From NCBI GenBank assembly GCA_007132395.1, contig SLOR01000296.1, positions 1-10,781 of the forward strand: a DNA stretch of 10,781 nt, read 5' to 3'. A program made the translations under genes and the position numbers. The first letter of the stretch is position 1, and each line of letters starts with the position of its first letter. Positions 6,787-10,781 of the stretch are shown piece by piece. The DNA comes from Bacteroidales bacterium. Its GTDB lineage: Bacteria > Bacteroidota > Bacteroidia > Bacteroidales > UBA7960. The notes beneath the pieces were generated by a model. The model was not told the DNA's origin, searched no databases, and worked only from the letters and a program-made list of their open reading frames with translations.

Positions 6787-7388
6787 AATTCCAGACCTCC
6801 CTTTTCTTTAGTTTGTGAAAGTATGTGTTTTTCAAAGGTGTCGTACGCCCTCTGGATAGCATCGCAGTAGGCGCGAGCGGTAATAGTAGCCGCGGTTATG
6901 GCGTCTATATCACCGTTATCCTTGGTAACCCTGATGTTGGCTGAAGCAGGGTCAAGGCCTTTGAACTGGTCGCTCCAGTCGCTTTTACCTTTCTCAATCT
7001 TATCGCCCAGCCCGGGAGTTTCTTTGTGTTGCAGATGCACTACATCAAAAATTCGCCCGTCAGGGTAAAATCCTACCATGGCAGTAATACGGCCGGAATA
7101 GCCCCTGTTGGTCCAGGTGTTTACGGCGATGCCCACCAGTTCGTTGTTCAGGTAAGCGAAGTTAAACTCCAGGGAGTCGCCGCCGGTGGGGGGTAAAAAG
7201 TTTTTGCTTTCCAGGCGGTCAAACTCAGCTACTACCTGGCTGATGGCGTTTTGTCTTTTTGCCTCACGTGCCTGTGCAATGGGCTCGGCCGTAAAGTTAT
7301 AAACGGTTGCCAGGGTGAAAGATGCTGCAGCTGTTACCAAAAACAGGGTAAGCACCATATTGACGAAATTGGATTCTTTTTTAGCCAT
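6783..7388 (-). CDS. rnfG: Rnf complex FMN-binding subunit RnfG
   Basis: This 201-residue subunit has one N-terminal membrane anchor (about residues 9-31) and a periplasmic FMN-binding domain. Family motifs are HKETPGLGDKIE in the middle and DAITAATIT at 162-170. In the flavinylation consensus D-x-x-S/T-G-A-T, FMN is joined through a phosphoester bond to the last Thr by ApbE, here Thr168; the usual Gly is Ala166. RnfG passes electrons between the membrane Fe-S centre and RnfD. Its ATG lies within the last codons of rnfD, giving an 8-bp overlap, and a near-ideal AGGAGG at 7395-7400 with a 6-base spacer drives its translation. No apbE gene is in the window, so the transferase must be encoded elsewhere. 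Confidence 0.95.
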   Translation of the reverse strand: MAKKESNFVNMVLTLFLVTAAASFTLATVYNFTAEPIAQAREAKRQNAISQVVAEFDRLESKNFLPPTGGDSLEFNFAYLNNELVGIAVNTWTNRGYSGRITAMVGFYPDGRIFDVVHLQHKETPGLGDKIEKGKSDWSDQFKGLDPASANIRVTKDNGDIDAITAATITARAYCDAIQRAYDTFEKHILSQTKEKGGLEL

Positions 7389-8379
7389 TTTTTACCTCCT
7401 CTCCGAAACGTTGGGGTTTGAACCCGCTGTTTATTAAGGGTACGAATGCATTCATAATAAGTATAGCGAAGGCAACTCCTTCTGGGTAGGCTCCGAAAAT
7501 GCGGATTACGATAGTGAGGAAGCCGCATCCGATGCCGTATATAATCATTCCCCAGCGGCTCATGGGGCTTGTAACCATGTCGGTAGCCATGTAAAGAGCC
7601 CCCAGCATCAAACCTCCCGTAACCAGATGAAACATGGGGTCTACATACACCTCAGGATTGATAAGCCATAGTGCTCCGGCAAAAATTACTACAGAGCCCA
7701 GGTAAGAGGCGGGGATTTCCCAGGTGATGATTTTTTTAATGAGCATGTATATACCTCCCAGCAGGATGGCAATTGCAGATATTTCACCTACCGAGCCACC
7801 CATGTTTCCCATAAGCAGGTCAACATATTCGGGCACCTGGGGCATAAGGTCAGAAACTTTTTCCCCCTGCGCTACACCTTCTTTTACCACTGCCAGGGGC
7901 GTAGGACCCGAGATGATATCGGTAAGCTGGGTGCTCAGAGTGGTGGGCTTTGGGTACATGTTCATTTCCACGGGGAAGGAAATCATAAGAAATACCCTTC
8001 CCACCAGCGCGGGGTTAAAAATGTTTTTGCCAAGCCCTCCGAAAGTCATTTTTGCCATGCCGATGGCTACCAGCGATCCTATTACCACCATCCACAGGGG
8101 CAGGCTGGCAGGTACTATAAAAGCCAGCAGGGCTCCGGTAATGATAGCCGAGCCATCGAAAATGGTTACCGGGCCTTTGATGAGGTATTTTTGAATGATA
8201 AATTCAAAAAACAAGCAGGATACAATGGCCGTTAGTGTGACCAGTATCGCTGCCAGGCCAAAGAAATAGAAGGATACCAGTGCAGCAGGTATCAATGACA
8301 GCAGCACACCATACATGATTTTGCTCACAGACTGCTCTGTGTACACATGGGGTGAGCCCGAAACGGTTAATAAATTCAT
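7381..8379 (-). CDS. rnfD: Rnf complex membrane subunit RnfD with covalent FMN site
   Basis: This 332-residue integral membrane protein belongs to the NqrB/RnfD family. Typical stretches are SGSPHVYTEQSVSKIMYGVL at the N terminus, FDGSAIITGALLAF at 74-87, and GGLGKNIFNPALVGRVFL at 114-131. The likely flavinylation site is DIISGPTPLA at 154-163, with Thr160 in the position that carries FMN. The common motif is S/T-G-A-T, so Pro159 in place of Ala is unusual. A late MATDMVTSPMS segment is also conserved. RnfD hosts FMN and riboflavin in the membrane and probably forms part of the ion path. It is shorter than some relatives but has all the expected helices. The ATG at 8379 has no visible SD; the gap after rnfC is 60 bp. 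Confidence 0.95.
   Translation of the reverse strand: MNLLTVSGSPHVYTEQSVSKIMYGVLLSLIPAALVSFYFFGLAAILVTLTAIVSCLFFEFIIQKYLIKGPVTIFDGSAIITGALLAFIVPASLPLWMVVIGSLVAIGMAKMTFGGLGKNIFNPALVGRVFLMISFPVEMNMYPKPTTLSTQLTDIISGPTPLAVVKEGVAQGEKVSDLMPQVPEYVDLLMGNMGGSVGEISAIAILLGGIYMLIKKIITWEIPASYLGSVVIFAGALWLINPEVYVDPMFHLVTGGLMLGALYMATDMVTSPMSRWGMIIYGIGCGFLTIVIRIFGAYPEGVAFAILIMNAFVPLINSGFKPQRFGEEVKNG
7395..7400 (-). promoter_or_regulatory. Strong Shine-Dalgarno site for rnfG
   Basis: On the minus strand this is AGGAGG, six bases before the rnfG ATG at 7388, and it lies inside the last codons of rnfD. Strong SD sites are uncommon in Bacteroidetes. Here rnfC, rnfG and rnfE have them but rnfB, rnfD and rnfA do not. 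Confidence 0.75.
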
Positions 8380-8439
8380 AGTTGGTTTTTCTTTAGCAAT
8401 ACTGTTTTACGATGATTTCTCTGAATAAAACTTCTTGTA

Positions 8440-9768
8440 CTATTGATTACGGGCACGCATAATTTTGCCTACCTGGTTTTTACCTACCCGAATCTGGTCG
8501 AGCAATGGGCGGCCAGAAGGGCAAATATACAGGCACGAGCCGCACTCTATGCAGTCCATGATGCGCTCTGCTTCACAGTCTTCATACCTTTTATTGTCGG
8601 CCAGTACTGCCAGCAGGTAGGGCTCCAGACCCATGGCGCATATGCTGGCACACCGTGCGCAGCGAATGCAGTTGTGCACGGGCTTACGCGATGAGGCTTG
8701 TTTTTCGAAAAGCAGGATTCCGCTGGTGCCTTTGGTTACAGGGGCACTGATATCGGTAATGGCTTTACCCATCATGGGTCCGCCATTTACTACTTTGCCC
8801 GTATTTTCGGGTAAGCCTCCTGCTGCTTCAAGCAATGCAGCGATGGGGGTGCCAATGCGTACCATGAAATTGGAGGGTTGCTTAACGGCCTTCCCGGTTA
8901 CGGTAACTACTCTTTCTACAAGTGGTTTGTTTTTCTGCACAGCTTCATACACCGCGAATGCTGTTCCCACGTTGTGTACCACACATCCTACCTCGATGGG
9001 CAGCTTACCGGAGGGCACTTCACGATTTACCAATGCCTTGATGAGTTGTTTTTCTCCTCCCTGGGGATATTTTACCTTAAGGGGTTCAACGCTGATACCT
9101 GGATAGGAGGGAAGGAGTTTTCTGATGTGCTCAATGGCATCGGGTTTATTGTTTTCGATACCAATAATAGCCTTCTCTACTTTGAGGGCCTTCATTTGAA
9201 TCTGAATACCCACGAGCATTTCTTCTGCCTTTTCCAGCATCAACCTGTGATCCGAAGTAAGATAAGGCTCACACTCAACACCATTTATGATAAGGTATTC
9301 GGCTTTTTTGCCCTGGGGTACCATGAGCTTTACATGAGAGGGGAAAGTTGCTCCTCCCATTCCCACTATACCTTTCTCGTTGATACGGGTTACGATTTCT
9401 TCGGGTGTGAGGGTGATTTCCTTTATGAGATCGGTACTCATATCAATGCCTTCCTCCCAAACATCGCCTTCTGTTTTAATAACAATGGCTTTTTTGCGGT
9501 ACCCGCTGGAATCTACAATGTCATCAATTTTTTGCACGGTTCCGCTCACCGAAGCATGGATATTGGCAGAGATAAAGGCTTCTCCTTTGGCAATAAGCTG
9601 CCCGGCCTTTACCGTATCTCCTTTTTTAACCACCGGGTTGGCAGGTACGCCAAGGTGCTGTGATATAGGGATGGCAACTGTTTCGGGTAATGCCAGCACC
9701 TCTATGGGGGCGTTTTGCGAAAGCTTATTTTCAGGTGGGTGTACACCTCCTAGTTTAAATGTTTTCAA
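8440..9768 (-). CDS. rnfC: Rnf complex subunit RnfC, NADH/FMN-binding
   Basis: This 442-residue soluble subunit docks on the cytoplasmic side and exchanges electrons with NAD(H). After the N-terminal KLGGVHPPENK hallmark there is a barrel-sandwich region, then the NADH/FMN-binding fold related to NuoF: GIVGMGGATFP at 133-143, NGVECEPYLTSD at 162-173, and YPQGGEKQL at 234-242. Two 4Fe-4S motifs close the protein: Cys367, 370, 373, 377, and Cys406, 409, 412, 416. It lacks the long C-terminal repeats of enterobacterial RnfC. The start is TTG at 9766-9768. An in-frame TAA lies 11 codons upstream with no ATG between, and the strong SD AAGGAG at 9776-9781 is correctly spaced. The gap after rnfB is 60 bp. 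Confidence 0.96.
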   Translation of the reverse strand: MKTFKLGGVHPPENKLSQNAPIEVLALPETVAIPISQHLGVPANPVVKKGDTVKAGQLIAKGEAFISANIHASVSGTVQKIDDIVDSSGYRKKAIVIKTEGDVWEEGIDMSTDLIKEITLTPEEIVTRINEKGIVGMGGATFPSHVKLMVPQGKKAEYLIINGVECEPYLTSDHRLMLEKAEEMLVGIQIQMKALKVEKAIIGIENNKPDAIEHIRKLLPSYPGISVEPLKVKYPQGGEKQLIKALVNREVPSGKLPIEVGCVVHNVGTAFAVYEAVQKNKPLVERVVTVTGKAVKQPSNFMVRIGTPIAALLEAAGGLPENTGKVVNGGPMMGKAITDISAPVTKGTSGILLFEKQASSRKPVHNCIRCARCASICAMGLEPYLLAVLADNKRYEDCEAERIMDCIECGSCLYICPSGRPLLDQIRVGKNQVGKIMRARNQ

Positions 9769-9775
9769 TTTTGGT

Positions 9776-9781
9776 CTCCTT
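9776..9781 (-). promoter_or_regulatory. Shine-Dalgarno site that fixes the rnfC TTG start
   Basis: On the minus strand this is AAGGAG, seven bases before TTG at 9768. It supports TTG as the true initiator, because no ATG, GTG or other TTG occurs between it and the upstream in-frame stop codon. Confidence 0.75.
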
Positions 9782-9828
9782 TTCTTAGTGTTCTTAATGC
9801 ATTACAAAGCAATAAAAATCAAAAGATA

Positions 9829-10689
9829 TTAAGCCTGTTGGGGCTCTGTTTTGGTTTCCGGGCGAGGCTTGCGCGGAGGGAAGTTCAGCTCGTGGATGGC
9901 TCCTGTGGGGCATACCGGCGGACATTTCCTGCAAAGGGTGCATTTGTTGAAGTCGATGTAAGCCAGGTTGTTTTCCAGGGTAATAGCATCGAACTTACAT
10001 TCTTTTACACATTTACCACAACCAATACATGCTACTTTACAATTTTTGCGTGCCACACCTCCTTTTTCCACGTTTATGCAGGAAACATAGATTCTGCGAT
10101 CTTTCTTCCCTCTTTTGCGGATTTCGATAATGCTGCGCGGACAAGCTTTCACACAAGCGCCGCAGGACACGCAATTATCTTTAATTAAAGGTAAGCCGGT
10201 TTCCTTATCCATATCCATGGCATCAAAGTCGCAGCTTACTACGCAATCGCCATAGCCCAGACACCCGTTGGGACATCCTCCCTCACCGGCAAACAGATTA
10301 TGAGCAAAAGCACAGGTCATGGCGCCTTCGTATTTTACTTTGGGAGGTGCATTTTCCCTGCTGCCTGAGCACCTGAGTACTGCAATGGTAGGGTCTTGCT
10401 GCTCGGCTTCCAGACCCAGTACCGCAGCGATTTCACTTATTACTTCATTGCCTCCGGGAGGGCAGCTCATCCCATCAAGGCTTTCGTTTTTCACGATTAC
10501 CTCAGCAAGGGCCCTGCAGCCTGCATAGCCGCAGCCGCCACAATTAGCGCCTGGAAGTTTATCTGCTACAATATCTATGCGGGGGTCTTCAATAACTTTA
10601 AATTTCTGGGCTACCATATAGAGTATTACAGCAGCGATGGTGCCTAATGCGCCCAGGGAAACGACGGAAATTAAGGTAATTTCGTTCAC
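9829..10689 (-). CDS. rnfB: Rnf complex ferredoxin-type subunit RnfB
   Basis: This 286-residue subunit accepts electrons from reduced ferredoxin. It has an N-terminal membrane anchor (about 3-27), then the NCGGCGYAGC cluster site with Cys50, 53, 58 and 76. Further on are four ferredoxin-like cysteine groups: Cys139/143/149/153, 173/176/179/183, 221/224/227/231 and 250/253/256/260. Further cysteines lie at 107, 126, 204 and 217, giving 24 in all. This is the long form found in Bacteroidetes, Clostridia and Thermotogae, with more clusters than the 192-residue E. coli RsxB. The tail after about residue 268 is proline- and lysine-rich. The start is GTG at 10687-10689: an in-frame TAA lies upstream and no ATG intervenes. 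It heads the operon with a candidate promoter 66 bp away. No rseC-like gene is seen in the 92 bp upstream. Confidence 0.96.
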   Translation of the reverse strand: MNEITLISVVSLGALGTIAAVILYMVAQKFKVIEDPRIDIVADKLPGANCGGCGYAGCRALAEVIVKNESLDGMSCPPGGNEVISEIAAVLGLEAEQQDPTIAVLRCSGSRENAPPKVKYEGAMTCAFAHNLFAGEGGCPNGCLGYGDCVVSCDFDAMDMDKETGLPLIKDNCVSCGACVKACPRSIIEIRKRGKKDRRIYVSCINVEKGGVARKNCKVACIGCGKCVKECKFDAITLENNLAYIDFNKCTLCRKCPPVCPTGAIHELNFPPRKPRPETKTEPQQA

Positions 10690-10754
10690 TTGATTTGGTT
10701 TTGTTAGTGAATGAAAAAAATGATGTTCTTTTTATTCTTGAGTTGTTATTCGGG

Positions 10755-10762
10755 CAAAAATA
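10755..10762 (-). promoter_or_regulatory. Candidate Bacteroidetes -7 box for the rnf operon
   Basis: On the minus strand this is TATTTTTG, a full match to TAnnTTTG and identical to the box before ftsE. Upstream, TTGATTTGATTAAC supplies TTG elements, although spacing to the first is 16 bases, a little short of the usual range, and the window ends there. The leader would be about 58-60 bases, AT-rich, with no riboswitch-like structure seen. Confidence 0.55.
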
Positions 10763-10781
10763 GAAAAGTTAATCAAATCAA

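Noticed and set aside
7724..8194. 156-codon + strand frame opposite rnfD
   Set aside because: It is antisense to conserved RnfD motifs, and its composition is that of a reverse-complemented membrane protein.
8878..9663. 261-codon open frame on the + strand opposite rnfC
   Set aside because: It lies wholly antisense to rnfC, which has strong family motifs. Its translation shows no domain pattern, and long antisense frames are common opposite conserved genes.
5609..10689. Operon considered as Na+-NQR instead of Rnf
   Set aside because: RnfB with many ferredoxin clusters and RnfC with two 4Fe-4S motifs are present, and no NqrF-like NADH oxidase subunit is seen.
10690..10781. End of an rseC-like gene or a riboswitch upstream of rnfB
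   Set aside because: The 92 bases are AT-rich, carry stops in the minus-strand frames I checked, and show no conserved aptamer-like structure; only a promoter-like motif is supported.

Overview
The window looks like chromosome from a Bacteroidetes (Bacteroidales-type) anaerobe or facultative anaerobe. The evidence is the rnf gene order B-C-D-G-E-A, candidate promoters of the Bacteroidetes TAnnTTTG type instead of a sigma-70 -10 box, a secreted IPT/kelch protein paired with an outer-membrane barrel protein, and sparse use of Shine-Dalgarno sequences. The genus cannot be set from what is visible.

Layout. (1) Bases 1-182, + strand: the last 59 codons of an NhaC-type Na+/H+ antiporter. (2) 183-308: a short spacer holding a small hairpin flanked by two exact 21-bp direct repeats, possibly a REP-like element. 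(3) 309-1454, +: a GT-B fold, family-4-like glycosyltransferase. (4) 1468-2190, -: an FtsE-like ABC ATPase, convergent with the glycosyltransferase. (5) 2321-5310, -: a two-gene unit of a secreted barrel protein with a Bacteroidetes-specific N-terminal region, then a likely lipoprotein with Fn3-like, two IPT/TIG and six kelch-repeat segments. Stop and start overlap as ATGA. (6) 5511-5553: an intrinsic terminator on the - strand. (7) 5609-10689, -: a complete rnfBCDGEA operon, with a candidate promoter at 10755-10762.

The Rnf complex is the main system. RnfB takes electrons from reduced ferredoxin and passes them through many 4Fe-4S clusters. RnfC carries the NAD(H)/FMN-binding soluble module and two clusters. 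RnfD and RnfG carry the covalently bound FMNs, and RnfA and RnfE form the membrane core with the central Fe-S site. The complex couples ferredoxin:NAD+ electron transfer to Na+ or H+ transport. All six subunits are full length and keep their key residues, so the complex is probably functional. Two details stand out: rnfB starts with GTG and rnfC with TTG, and the flavinylation sites are variants of the usual S/T-G-A-T.

I see no clearly new biological system. The least described part is the kelch/IPT lipoprotein plus barrel pair, which may form a cell-surface assembly of unknown role.
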